Assembly: GCA_905214735.1 (NCBI GenBank)
Contig: CAJMNI010000010.1
Span: 1-64,000, forward strand
From: an uncultured bacterium
Lineage (GTDB): Bacteria; Bacteroidota; Bacteroidia; Bacteroidales; Muribaculaceae
Direction of reading: 5' to 3'
DNA length: 64,000 nt
A program made the position numbers and the translations under genes. Shown here one piece after another: positions 1-7,648 of this stretch. The stretch's first letter is position 1, and each line of letters starts with the position of its first letter. The notes below the pieces were generated by a model. That model had not been told where the DNA came from and made no database searches. It worked only from the letters and a program-made list of their open reading frames with translations.

Positions 1-55
1 ACCAACGACCCCCTGATTAACAGTCAGGTGCTCTAACCAACTGAGCTACTGAAGC
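1..55 (-). tRNA. tRNA-Asn (GTT), 3' end outside window
   Basis: Read on the minus strand, the sequence starts with the acceptor arm GCTTCAG, followed by TA, the D-stem GCTC, and an anticodon stem-loop with GTT in the loop CTGTTAA. That makes it an asparagine tRNA. The T-arm begins (GTCGTTGG) but the 3' end lies beyond position 1, so the gene is partial here. It is followed upstream, 8 nt away, by tRNA-Lys in the same orientation, and the two are probably co-transcribed. Confidence 0.9.
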
Positions 56-63
56 TTGATTTG

Positions 64-136
64 TGATCCGCGTGGGGCTCGAACCCACGACCCCAACATT
101 AAAAGTGTTGTGCTCTACCAGCTGAGCTAGCGAATC
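64..136 (-). tRNA. tRNA-Lys (TTT)
   Basis: This is a complete 73-nt cloverleaf on the minus strand. The acceptor arm GATTCGC pairs with GCGGATC (one T-G wobble) and the discriminator base is A. The D-arm is GCTCAGCTGGTAGAGC. The anticodon stem CAACA/TGTTG encloses CTTTTAA with anticodon TTT, and the T-arm is GTGGG-TTCGAGC-CCCAC. CCA is not encoded. Confidence 0.95.
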
Positions 137-284
137 ATCATTTGTTTGCCCTCGGTCTCTCCCGAAAAGCGATGCAAAATTACAACTTATTTTTTATTCC
201 TCCAAATTTTCCGACAAAAATTTTCCAAAATTATGCAAATTCCCCGTTTTTATCCCCTCCGCGGCTCTCTTAACATATTAGCGA

Positions 285-315
285 TTGCATCTTTGCGTTT
301 TTTTCGTTAAATTTG
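285..315 (+). promoter_or_regulatory. Bacteroidetes-type promoter for bioB
   Basis: A TTG at 285-287 is followed after 20 nt by TAAATTTG at 308-315. This matches the Bacteroidetes housekeeping consensus TTTG-N19/20-TAnnTTTG. The expected transcription start is near 321, giving a leader of about 33 nt before the bioB ATG. No strong Shine-Dalgarno sequence is present, which is usual for this phylum. Confidence 0.6.
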
Positions 316-354
316 TAGGTTCAAAACAGAAAAGATTTCCTTTTTTCTTTATCT

Positions 355-1317
355 ATGTTTATCGACGATATAAAGAAACGCATTCTCGACGGCGGCGCGC
401 CTGCCACCCGCGACGAAGCCATCCGCCTCGCCGCCTCGGCCGACCTCGACCTCCTCTGCGACGCCGCCGACGAAATATCCCGCCGGTTTTGCGGCTCGAC
501 CATCGACTCCTGTTCGATTGTCAACGCCCGCTCGGGCCGTTGCTCGGAAGATTGCAAATGGTGCGCCCAGGCTTCCCGCCATCACACCGGCTGCGCCACA
601 TATAATTTCCTCGATCCGGAAGAGGCTCTCGCCGCCGCCCGCCACAACGAGCGCGAGGGCATCCGCCGTTTCTCGCTCGTGACAAGCGGCCGCGCCGTCT
701 CCGACGCCGACCTCGAGAAATTCTGCGAAATTTTCGAACGAATCGCCGACGGCTCCGACCTCTGCCTCTGCGCCTCGATGGGTCTACTCGACGAAAAACA
801 GATGCGTCGCCTCGCCCGCGCAGGTGTGAAACGCTATCATTGCAATATGGAAACGTCGGAGGCTTTCTTCCCCTCGCTATGCTCCACCCACACCCCCGCC
901 GACAAACGGCAAACGATCAAAGCGGCACAAAACGCCGGACTCGAGGTCTGCTCCGGAGGTATCATAGGAATGGGAGAATCTATGGAACAGCGCATCGACC
1001 TCGCCCTCGAGCTCCGCGAACTCGGCGTGGTCTCAACCCCGATGAACATCCTCAATCCAATACCCGGCACTCCGCTTGAAAACACTCCCCTCATCTCCGA
1101 GGAGGAGATTATCCGCACCGCCGCCACATGGCGCTTCATCCTCCCGAAGGTGTCGATACGTTTCGCAGGCGGCCGAATGAGGCTCAGCCATGCCTCGATG
1201 CTCCGCCTCCTCCGCGGCGGCGTCAACGGCGTGCTGATGGGCGACATGCTCACCACGGTTTCCAACGACATAGCCTCCGACAGAAAGCTGTTCGCCGAAG
1301 CCGACATGCAGTTTTAG
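355..1317 (+). CDS. bioB: biotin synthase BioB
   Basis: This 320-aa radical-SAM enzyme inserts sulfur into dethiobiotin, the last step of biotin synthesis, in the cytoplasm. The radical-SAM cluster motif CxxxCxxC is visible as C63-SED-C67-KW-C70. Further BioB hallmarks follow: a conserved Cys in 'RYHCNMETS', another in 'VCSGGIIGMGE', the stretch 'MNILNPIPGTPLE', and 'RFAGGRMRLS', which carries the Arg that contacts the [2Fe-2S] cluster in known BioB proteins. Length is normal for the family. The ATG at 355 fits the promoter at 285-315. No other biotin genes are in the window. It is the first gene of a rightward group that continues with a glycosyltransferase 39 nt downstream, but a functional link to that gene is not evident. 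Confidence 0.95.
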   Translation: MFIDDIKKRILDGGAPATRDEAIRLAASADLDLLCDAADEISRRFCGSTIDSCSIVNARSGRCSEDCKWCAQASRHHTGCATYNFLDPEEALAAARHNEREGIRRFSLVTSGRAVSDADLEKFCEIFERIADGSDLCLCASMGLLDEKQMRRLARAGVKRYHCNMETSEAFFPSLCSTHTPADKRQTIKAAQNAGLEVCSGGIIGMGESMEQRIDLALELRELGVVSTPMNILNPIPGTPLENTPLISEEEIIRTAATWRFILPKVSIRFAGGRMRLSHASMLRLLRGGVNGVLMGDMLTTVSNDIASDRKLFAEADMQF

Positions 1318-1318
1318 T

Positions 1319-1348
1319 TAATCACTAATCACTACACACTATTCACTA
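1319..1348. repeat. short AT-rich tandem repeat
   Basis: The gap between bioB and the next gene is almost entirely built from imperfect copies of the heptamer ATCACTA (AATCACTAATCACTA, then ACACTATTCACTA). It resembles the low-complexity tracts seen in other gaps of this window, for example 42470-42530. No function can be assigned. Confidence 0.5.
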
Positions 1349-1356
1349 AATTCAAG

Positions 1357-2307
1357 ATGGACATCTCAGTAGTTATACCATTATACAACGAAGCCGAATC
1401 GCTCCCCGAGCTGACCGAATGGATCCAGCGCGTGATGAGCACCCACGGTTTCTCTTACGAAATAATTTTCGTCAACGACGGCTCGACCGACAATTCCCTC
1501 GAGGTGATAAAGACCCTCGCGGCACAGAATCCCGCCATCCACTCCGTGAGCTTTGCCCGCAACTACGGTAAGTCGCCTGCTCTCGACACCGGTTTCCGCC
1601 GCGCCCAGGGCGACGTGGTGATCACCATGGACGCCGACCTCCAGGACTCACCCGACGAGATTCCGGAGCTCTACCGCATGATCACCGCCGACGGCTACGA
1701 CCTCGTCTCCGGCTGGAAGAAGAAGCGCTACGACCCGCTGTCGAAAACCATCCCAACCAAGCTCTTCAACGCCACGGCCCGCAAGGTGAGCGGCATCAAG
1801 AATCTCCACGACTTCAACTGCGGGCTCAAGGCATATCGCAAGGAGGTGGTGAAACACATCGAGGTCTACGGCGACATGCACCGCTATATCCCCTATCTCG
1901 CCAAAAACGCCGGCTACCGCAAGATCGGCGAGAAGGTCGTGCATCACCAGGCCCGCAAATATGGCGTGACCAAATTCGGCCTCGACCGCTTCGTCAACGG
2001 CTATCTCGACCTCGCCACCCTCTGGTTTCAGTCGAAATTCGGCATCAAACCGATGCATATTTTCGGTCTGCTCGGCTCGCTGATGTTTGCCGTCGGATTC
2101 ATCGCCATGGTCGTGACCCTCGTGCTCAAATGCATCTCGATGGCCTCCGATTCCTATTATTTCTACATCACCAAGTCGGTCTATTTCTATCTCTCGCTCG
2201 TGACGATGGTGCTCGGCACTCAGTTCTTCTGCACCGGCTTCATCGGCGAGATGATCACCCGGAACTCCGCCGAACGCAACAACTATCTCATAGCCGAAGA
2301 ATTCTGA
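1357..2307 (+). CDS. family 2 glycosyltransferase, polyprenyl-phosphate type
   Basis: This 316-aa membrane-linked glycosyltransferase probably transfers a sugar from a nucleotide donor to a polyprenyl phosphate, as DPM1/GtrB/ArnC relatives do. The N-terminal GT-A domain starts at 'ISVVIPLYNEAESL', has the nucleotide-binding 'VNDGSTDNS' and the metal-binding 'MDADLQDSP' (DxD-like). Two hydrophobic helices follow near residues 230-255 and 270-295, which places the enzyme at the inner face of the cytoplasmic membrane. The final substrate (O-antigen, lipid A or protein glycan) cannot be told from sequence. The gene lies 5 nt upstream of the DUF6452 lipoprotein and may be co-transcribed with it. 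Confidence 0.88.
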   Translation: MDISVVIPLYNEAESLPELTEWIQRVMSTHGFSYEIIFVNDGSTDNSLEVIKTLAAQNPAIHSVSFARNYGKSPALDTGFRRAQGDVVITMDADLQDSPDEIPELYRMITADGYDLVSGWKKKRYDPLSKTIPTKLFNATARKVSGIKNLHDFNCGLKAYRKEVVKHIEVYGDMHRYIPYLAKNAGYRKIGEKVVHHQARKYGVTKFGLDRFVNGYLDLATLWFQSKFGIKPMHIFGLLGSLMFAVGFIAMVVTLVLKCISMASDSYYFYITKSVYFYLSLVTMVLGTQFFCTGFIGEMITRNSAERNNYLIAEEF

Positions 2308-2312
2308 TCAAG

Positions 2313-2837
2313 ATGAGAATACGCCCCATATCAATGCATCTCCTCCCTCTCCTCGCGGCGGCCACACTGCTTGCGGCGGCTTCCTGCAGCAGCGACTGCT
2401 CGGAAAACCGCAACGCCCTGCCGCTGGCCGGATTCTATGTCACCGACTCGGCCACAAGGCAGATTTCGGTCTCCGGCCTCAGGGTCGAAGGCGTAGGTGC
2501 GCAGGGCGATTCCCTGCTCTTCGACGGAGCAAGCGCCGTGTCGCAGCTTTACCTCCCATTCCGAATCGACTCCGACGAGACCGTCTACCGCTTCTCGGCT
2601 CAGGGCGCCGACTCGCTTGCAGGCTCCGAGATTTCATCAACGGTTACGTTCCGCTATTCCCGCCGGGCGAAGTTTGTCTCCAGAGAATGCGGCGTGAGCT
2701 ATGTCTACACTCTTGAAGATGTTTCCTGCTCCGGTCTGCTGATCGATTCTGTGGTGCCGCTCACCGACGAAATCACCAACGTCAACGAGGAGAACATGCG
2801 CATCTATTTCTCACCCTCAGCTTTGGATATGCAATGA
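2313..2837 (+). CDS. DUF6452-family lipoprotein
   Basis: The reading frame is open from 2130, but the start chosen is the ATG at 2313 because it begins a lipoprotein signal peptide (hydrophobic run, then AAASCSS with the lipobox Cys). The mature protein is about 150 aa of predicted beta-rich sequence with no catalytic motif. It resembles the Bacteroidetes-specific DUF6452 family, which I recall as being encoded next to DUF6048 proteins, and the next gene fits that family. The two overlap by the ATGA junction at 2834-2837, so translation is probably coupled. Function is unknown; the pair is most likely located at the outer membrane. Confidence 0.72.
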   Translation: MRIRPISMHLLPLLAAATLLAAASCSSDCSENRNALPLAGFYVTDSATRQISVSGLRVEGVGAQGDSLLFDGASAVSQLYLPFRIDSDETVYRFSAQGADSLAGSEISSTVTFRYSRRAKFVSRECGVSYVYTLEDVSCSGLLIDSVVPLTDEITNVNEENMRIYFSPSALDMQ

Positions 2838-3835
2838 GACCGCTCCGATTCATAATCTGCCTCATGCTGCTCATCGCGGGCCTGACAGCGGCTTCGGCGC
2901 AGTCCGCCATCACTGAGGCCGAAAGTGTCGCTGCCGATTCCCTGACAGTAGTTTCCTCGGCAACCGATTCCGTGGCCGCGACTCCGGCCATGCAACCGCG
3001 AAAGATCACGCCTGTCGACGTCGACGACGACAAACCCCGCGTTGTGCTCCATTATTACGACAAGCATGGCGAACCACTCAAGGAACCGGTGATGTTCCTC
3101 GCCACACTCGACACTGTGAAGAAGGCGGCCTCCAAGCCCCTCTATCCGCTCTACAACGGCGTGACCGTAGGCGCCAATTTCGGCGATCTCCTCTTCATGG
3201 CGTTCGGACAGAAATATGCGAGCGTCGACCTGCATGCCGACGTATCGCTCCACAACTGGTTTTTCCCCACCCTCGAGGCCGGCGTCGGTTTCGCCAACGC
3301 CACCCCCGGCCGGACCAATTTCACATATAAGGTGAAGCCCTCCTTCTATGCCAAGATCGGCATGAACTATAATTTCGTTTATAAGAGCAACCCCGACTAT
3401 CAGGTCTACGCCGGCCTCCGCCTCGGTTTCTCCAGCTTCGACTGGGATGTGAAAAACGTCACTATCAATTCCGACTATTGGGGAGAAGAGACCACGTTCA
3501 ATATGCCGTCGCAGCGCTCCACTGCCCTCTGGGGTGAGCTCCTCGCCGGAATCAAGGTGAAGATCGTGGGGAATTTCTCACTCGGCTGGTCGGTGAGATG
3601 GCACCAGAAGTTCCACGTCTCGAAAGGCAAAGCCGGAGAACCCTGGTTCATTCCCGGTTATGGCGCCGACAATTTCGGATTCTCCCTCTCGGCGATGTGG
3701 ACGATTCCCGCCAAGAAGAAACCGGAGCCTGAGATCGATCCCGACAGCGAGGCCGCTCCCGACACCGCCGCTCCCGCTGCAAAAGAGGAACCTGGAAAGG
3801 GAGCCGACGAAACTCTCCCCGAGAGAAAAGGATGA
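2834..3835 (+). CDS. DUF6048-family predicted outer-membrane beta-barrel protein
   Basis: The 333-aa product has an N-terminal signal peptide (hydrophobic core to 'AASAQS'), a spacer of about 80 residues, and a region from about residue 95 to 290 made of alternating aromatic/hydrophobic strands ('YPLYNGVTVGANFGD', 'YAKIGMNYNFVYK', 'YAGLRLGFSSF', 'SLGWSVRWHQKF'). This pattern matches the Bacteroidetes DUF6048 family and looks like a small outer-membrane barrel. A charged, proline- and glutamate-rich tail of about 40 residues follows, which I think is longer than in typical members. It overlaps the DUF6452 gene by 4 nt. No function is known. Confidence 0.75.
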   Translation: MRPLRFIICLMLLIAGLTAASAQSAITEAESVAADSLTVVSSATDSVAATPAMQPRKITPVDVDDDKPRVVLHYYDKHGEPLKEPVMFLATLDTVKKAASKPLYPLYNGVTVGANFGDLLFMAFGQKYASVDLHADVSLHNWFFPTLEAGVGFANATPGRTNFTYKVKPSFYAKIGMNYNFVYKSNPDYQVYAGLRLGFSSFDWDVKNVTINSDYWGEETTFNMPSQRSTALWGELLAGIKVKIVGNFSLGWSVRWHQKFHVSKGKAGEPWFIPGYGADNFGFSLSAMWTIPAKKKPEPEIDPDSEAAPDTAAPAAKEEPGKGADETLPERKG

Positions 3836-3906
3836 TACCTGCAATAAGATTTTAATAAGAAGAATATCTTTCATATATCCATTATAGAAAACAAATTTTT
3901 ACAATC

Positions 3907-5733
3907 ATGAACAACTTCAAGCATCTGCTCCACTCCGCCGCACGCACACTCCCGGCAGCCATCCTGCTCGCCGGCTCTGCAGCCACGGCTATGGCTGTGC
4001 CTGCATATCGCGGTCTCGTCAGGGTGACTCAGCCCGACGGAACCGAAATCACCGTCCGCCAGACAGGCGACGAATTCTCCCATTTCATGTTTACCGAAGA
4101 TGGCTATCTCCTCACCGACGACGCCTCCGGACGTCTGGTCTATGCCGCCATCCTCGCCGACGGCAGCATCCGCGCCAGCGATTTCGCAGCCCGCGACGCC
4201 GCCCACCGTTCCGCAGCCGAGAAGAGTTTCCTCGCCAAGATCACTCCCGAAATGACCGCAAGGGCCGTTTCGACCGCCGAACAGACCGTCGTTTCCCCCT
4301 TCAAGGTGCGCCGCAATGCCTCCACGACCGAGAAGGATATGTCGCGCGGTCTCTGCACTTCGACTTTCACCACAACGAAGGGTGACGTCAAGGCGCTCGT
4401 GCTTCTCGTGGAATATACCGACGTGAGATTCGGCGACGAGACAACTTCCGCCTATTCCAACTACGATGGCGGCAAATATTTCAAAGATATGCTCAACAAG
4501 GAGGGCTTCGACACCTACGGAGCCACCGGTTCGGTGAGCGACTGGTTCCGCTATAACTCGCGCGATGAGGAGGGGAATCCGCAGTTCCGCCCCACATTCG
4601 ACGTGTTCGGCCCGGTGACTCTTCCCCACGAGCGCGCCTACTACGGCGGCAACGACCGTAACGGCGACGACCTCCGTCCCCACCTCATGGTGACCGACGC
4701 ACTCGACGTCCTCACCGCCGACGCCGCCACGGAGATCAATCTCTACGACTACGATAATGACGGCGACGGCTATGTCGACAATGTCTATGTGATCTATGCC
4801 GGAAAAGGAGAGGCCGACAGCAGTATCCGCAACACTGTCTGGCCCCACTCCTACGACCTCAGCTACGAAAACGCCACAAAGGAATATGATGGCGTCACGG
4901 TCAACCATTACGCCTGCAACAACGAGTGCGACTACGCCGGCAAACCCGACGGAATCGGAACATTCTGCCATGAGTTCAGCCACGTGATCGGTCTTCCCGA
5001 CCTCTATCACACCACCAGCAGCACGGCCTACTACACTCCCGGCGAATTCTCGGTGCTCGACTACGGCCCCTATAACAACGACGGCCGCACTCCCCCCAAC
5101 TATTCCGCCTACGAGCGTTATGCCCTTGACTGGCTCAACCCCCGCACAGTTCCCTACGACGGCGAGATCTCCCTCCCCGCCCTCGGCGAATCGAACATCG
5201 CATACCGCGTGCTCACCGAACGCAGCGACCTCTCCGCCAATGTCAACGAGTTCTTCCTCATCGAGAACCGTCAGCTCGTCGGCTGGGACAAATATATCCC
5301 CGCTTCCGGCATGCTCATCTGGCATGTGGATTATAACCGCGCCCGCTTCGAAGGCAACTACGTCAACAATCAGAGCTCGCACCAGAACGTCGACCTCGTG
5401 GAGGCCAACGGCGTTAACCGTCCCACAACCGGCTCTCCCTTCCCCGGATCGGCCGGCGTGACATCCTATCAGTTCAAGTCGTGGGCTAAGAAGGATTGCG
5501 GAGTGACGCTCACCAACATCTCCGAAGACGCCGACGTAACGATGAACGCCACCAACATCAACGCCGACCCCTCGGCTGTTGAGGGTATTGAGATCGAACC
5601 CGCAGCCGGCGTTGACGGCGCGACCGACGGCGCAGAATACTTCAACCTCCAGGGAATGAAAGTAACCGCTCCCTCCAAAGGAGAGATTCTGATCCGCATC
5701 TCCGGCAACAAATCCGAAAAAATAATCTTCTGA
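3907..5733 (+). CDS. secreted M6-family (immune inhibitor A-like) metalloprotease with C-terminal tag
   Basis: This 608-aa secreted zinc protease carries a signal peptide (residues 1 to about 30, ending near 'ATAMAVPAY'). The HExxHxxGxxD zinc motif is complete: H355, E356, H359, G362, D365 in 'CHEFSHVIGLPD'. An acidic 'DYDNDGDGYVDN' stretch just before it looks like a calcium-binding loop, common in M6 peptidases. The substrate is unknown; relatives degrade host proteins or activate other exported enzymes. The last 45 residues ('VEGIEIEP' linker, then 'YFNLQGMKV') form the C-terminal module shared with the genes at 7649, 9376, 53463 and 55008. It stands alone between gaps of 71 and 130 nt. 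Confidence 0.9.
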   Translation: MNNFKHLLHSAARTLPAAILLAGSAATAMAVPAYRGLVRVTQPDGTEITVRQTGDEFSHFMFTEDGYLLTDDASGRLVYAAILADGSIRASDFAARDAAHRSAAEKSFLAKITPEMTARAVSTAEQTVVSPFKVRRNASTTEKDMSRGLCTSTFTTTKGDVKALVLLVEYTDVRFGDETTSAYSNYDGGKYFKDMLNKEGFDTYGATGSVSDWFRYNSRDEEGNPQFRPTFDVFGPVTLPHERAYYGGNDRNGDDLRPHLMVTDALDVLTADAATEINLYDYDNDGDGYVDNVYVIYAGKGEADSSIRNTVWPHSYDLSYENATKEYDGVTVNHYACNNECDYAGKPDGIGTFCHEFSHVIGLPDLYHTTSSTAYYTPGEFSVLDYGPYNNDGRTPPNYSAYERYALDWLNPRTVPYDGEISLPALGESNIAYRVLTERSDLSANVNEFFLIENRQLVGWDKYIPASGMLIWHVDYNRARFEGNYVNNQSSHQNVDLVEANGVNRPTTGSPFPGSAGVTSYQFKSWAKKDCGVTLTNISEDADVTMNATNINADPSAVEGIEIEPAAGVDGATDGAEYFNLQGMKVTAPSKGEILIRISGNKSEKIIF

Positions 5734-5813
5734 CACTACCCGGATAATTTAGATCAGCTGAATTAGCCGCATGAGAAAATAGCCGCCCCGGTTATCCGGA
5801 CGGCGAGCAAACC

Positions 5814-5887
5814 TAAAGCCAAGGCCGGGTGTTTTATCAGTGTATCATTAATATAGATCCACTATGAAACACCCGGCTTTGGCTTTA
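5814..5887 (+). promoter_or_regulatory. 24-bp hairpin enclosing the start codon of the 5864 gene
   Basis: The arm at 5814-5837 pairs with 5864-5887 over 24 consecutive positions: 22 Watson-Crick pairs plus two G-U pairs in RNA. The loop is 26 nt (5838-5863). The second arm begins exactly with the ATG start codon, so the start codon and the first seven codons after it would be locked in the stem and any ribosome-binding region held in the loop. A structure this long is unlikely by chance. It probably limits or conditions translation of the downstream enzyme. Confidence 0.7.
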
Positions 5888-6922
5888 AGCTTTATTTTCG
5901 CTGCTTTCGCAGCCCCTGCTATCTCCCTGTTCCACTCCACCGACGCCGACGCTTGCTCGCGCGTGGTCTATCACGGCAGCGACTCCCTCTACGTTGTCGG
6001 TCGTTCGCTCGACTGGAAGACCCCTATCCCAACCAACATCTATGTCTATCCGCGAGGCATGGAAAAAAGGAGCACCAACCTCGACAATCCGATTAAATGG
6101 CGCTCCAAATATGCCGCGGTCTATGCTGTCGGCTATGACGGCGGAGTAACAGAAGGTATGAACGAAAAAGGCCTTGTGGTCAACGGACTCTTCTGCAAAG
6201 GGACAGTCTACAATGACTCCACCCTCAGCAAAGGCCACTCGATGTCGCTGGCGGTCTTCGTGGAATGGCTCCTCGACCTCAACGAGAATGTTGATCAGGT
6301 ACGCTCAGCCCTCGAGAATGCCGATTTCGAGATCCAGGGAGCGACTTTCGACGGCGGCACAGTCTCCCAGCTCCACTGGGGTGTGACCGACGCCTCAGGC
6401 AAAAGCATCATCTTCGAATTCGACCACGGCCGCATCAATATCTATGACATGGGCGACTACCGCGCCATGACCAACGACCCGACATGGCCGAAAATGACAG
6501 CCATCATCGACTATTGGAATAAAATCGGCGGACGCAATTTCCTCCCCGGTTCGGTGTCGAGTCCCGACAGATGCGTTCGGGCCAACTATTTCGCCCATCA
6601 GGTGGAAAAGACTTCCGACACTGATCTCGGTGTTTCGATCACAAGAAGCATTCTCAGCGGGTCGAGCGTTCCCTATACCTACATGATCCAGGGAGAGCCC
6701 AACGTGAGCAGCACGCAATGGCGCAGCTACGCCGTGCCACGCGACGGCCGTTACTACTTCGACATCGTCACCAACCAGGGAATCTTCTATGTCGACCTGA
6801 CGGAGATCAAAAAGCTTTCAGGCAATTGGGTCTACCGTCTCGACACTTCGAAGACCAAAGAACTCGCAGGATGCGCCAACAGCCGCCTCGAGCGCACCGC
6901 CCCCTTCACCCCCATGTGGTGA
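5864..6922 (+). CDS. secreted choloylglycine hydrolase-family (bile salt hydrolase / penicillin V acylase-like) amidase
   Basis: This 352-aa Ntn-hydrolase is predicted to cleave a linear C-N amide bond, for example in conjugated bile salts, penicillin V or N-acyl amino compounds. A signal peptide ends in A28-D29-A30, and the next residue is C31, the catalytic Cys, so signal peptidase cleavage would directly expose the nucleophile. Other family residues are present: Arg and Asp in 'GRSLDW', Asn in 'VVNGLF' and Asn in 'MTNDPTW'. Bile salt hydrolase and acylase members cannot be separated by eye. No later start would retain the signal peptide, so the ATG inside the 5814-5887 hairpin is the real one. 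It converges with the lipoprotein gene at 6924, with a single base between them. Confidence 0.87.
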   Translation: MKHPALALSFIFAAFAAPAISLFHSTDADACSRVVYHGSDSLYVVGRSLDWKTPIPTNIYVYPRGMEKRSTNLDNPIKWRSKYAAVYAVGYDGGVTEGMNEKGLVVNGLFCKGTVYNDSTLSKGHSMSLAVFVEWLLDLNENVDQVRSALENADFEIQGATFDGGTVSQLHWGVTDASGKSIIFEFDHGRINIYDMGDYRAMTNDPTWPKMTAIIDYWNKIGGRNFLPGSVSSPDRCVRANYFAHQVEKTSDTDLGVSITRSILSGSSVPYTYMIQGEPNVSSTQWRSYAVPRDGRYYFDIVTNQGIFYVDLTEIKKLSGNWVYRLDTSKTKELAGCANSRLERTAPFTPMW

Positions 6923-6923
6923 T

Positions 6924-7427
6924 TTAGAGTCCTTTCACCATTTCGCGCACCTTGTCGATATTCTTGTCGGCCTCCGACATACCGATAGGGAGCGCGCGGA
7001 ATGTTGTCACCTTAGCCCCGGGAATGATCGCTTCCATGATCTCTTCCTGGCTTGGAACCTCCTTCAGATTTGAATACTCCTCGAAAGTATACTTCAGGAA
7101 CACAGAGTTCGGGCCGAGACCTTGGCGATTGAGCCACCAGCCGTCACCGAGTGAAATCGGTTTGGAAGCCTCGGAGATATCGCGAGGATCGGGGTAATAG
7201 GCCAGCTTGCCGTTCTCGCCAAGAGTCACAGCCACATGGTCGGCATAATCGCCGCTCATGCGGAAAGCTGTTGCCTTCGGAATAAAGTTCAGTTCCTTCT
7301 GCGGTCTCACAATGGCAGTTCCCAATGGATTAGCCTCAGAAACAGAAATCGTCTTCACGTTTTTATTGGCGCAAGAAGCCAGGCAACCAACAGCCAAAGC
7401 TCCGGCCAGTAAAGAAAAAAGTCTCAT
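6924..7427 (-). CDS. small lipoprotein of unknown function
   Basis: The 167-aa product begins with a lipoprotein signal peptide ending in the lipobox 'CLASC', so it is membrane-anchored after export. The mature part is polar and has no motif I recognise. Conserved-looking stretches are 'LGDGWWLNRQGLGPN' and a C-terminal 'MSEADKNIDKVREMV'. The gene reads towards the amidase gene, with no space for a terminator between them. The upstream gap holds a GC-rich repeat and the terminator of the gene at 7649, so it probably has its own promoter, which I could not place convincingly. Confidence 0.7.
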   Translation of the reverse strand: MRLFSLLAGALAVGCLASCANKNVKTISVSEANPLGTAIVRPQKELNFIPKATAFRMSGDYADHVAVTLGENGKLAYYPDPRDISEASKPISLGDGWWLNRQGLGPNSVFLKYTFEEYSNLKEVPSQEEIMEAIIPGAKVTTFRALPIGMSEADKNIDKVREMVKGL

Positions 7428-7469
7428 AGTAAAACAAATTTAAGTAAAATACAAAAACAATCCCGTCGT

Positions 7470-7514
7470 CAGCCACCAGCCAGCCACCAGCCAGCCAGCT
7501 ATCAGCCACCAGCC
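7470..7514. repeat. direct repeat of CAGCCACCAG
   Basis: Three perfect copies of the 10-mer CAGCCACCAG lie at 7470-7479, 7481-7490 and 7503-7512, with partial copies between them. The tract is GC-rich and sits in the gap between the lipoprotein gene and the terminator at 7589-7620. Function is unknown. Confidence 0.7.
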
Positions 7515-7588
7515 GGTCCCGAAGGCCCGCACCGGGCCCGCGACAGCCGACCCCGACGGCCAGCCCCGACTGCCAAGTTATAATTTGA

Positions 7589-7620
7589 AAAAAGGGTCGG
7601 AAGTTATTCCGACCCTTTTT
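7589..7620 (-). terminator. intrinsic terminator of the 7649 gene
   Basis: A perfect 13-bp inverted repeat (7589-7601 with 7608-7620, 6-nt loop) has an A-run on one side and a T-run on the other, so transcripts in either direction would end in U. It lies 28 nt beyond the stop codon of the minus-strand gene. Confidence 0.9.
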
Positions 7621-7648
7621 AGTATGATAATGTCGATTAGGTTTTCGA

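Noticed and set aside
3871..5736. 621-aa minus-strand open frame opposite the M6 protease gene
   Set aside because: It is a shadow frame: the plus-strand protein has a complete zinc motif and signal peptide, while the opposite product is low-complexity Gly/Val/Glu/His-rich with no recognisable domain.
5814..5887. Invertible promoter (phase-variation switch) flanked by inverted repeats
   Set aside because: The repeats are long enough, but the segment between them is only 26 nt and contains no promoter box, too short for recombinase-driven inversion of a promoter. An RNA hairpin explains the arrangement better.
7435..7442. TAAATTTG box on the minus strand as promoter of the 6924 lipoprotein gene
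   Set aside because: It lies only 8 nt from the start codon and has no TTG at 19-20 nt upstream, so it would give an almost leaderless mRNA. Chance occurrence in AT-rich sequence is more likely.
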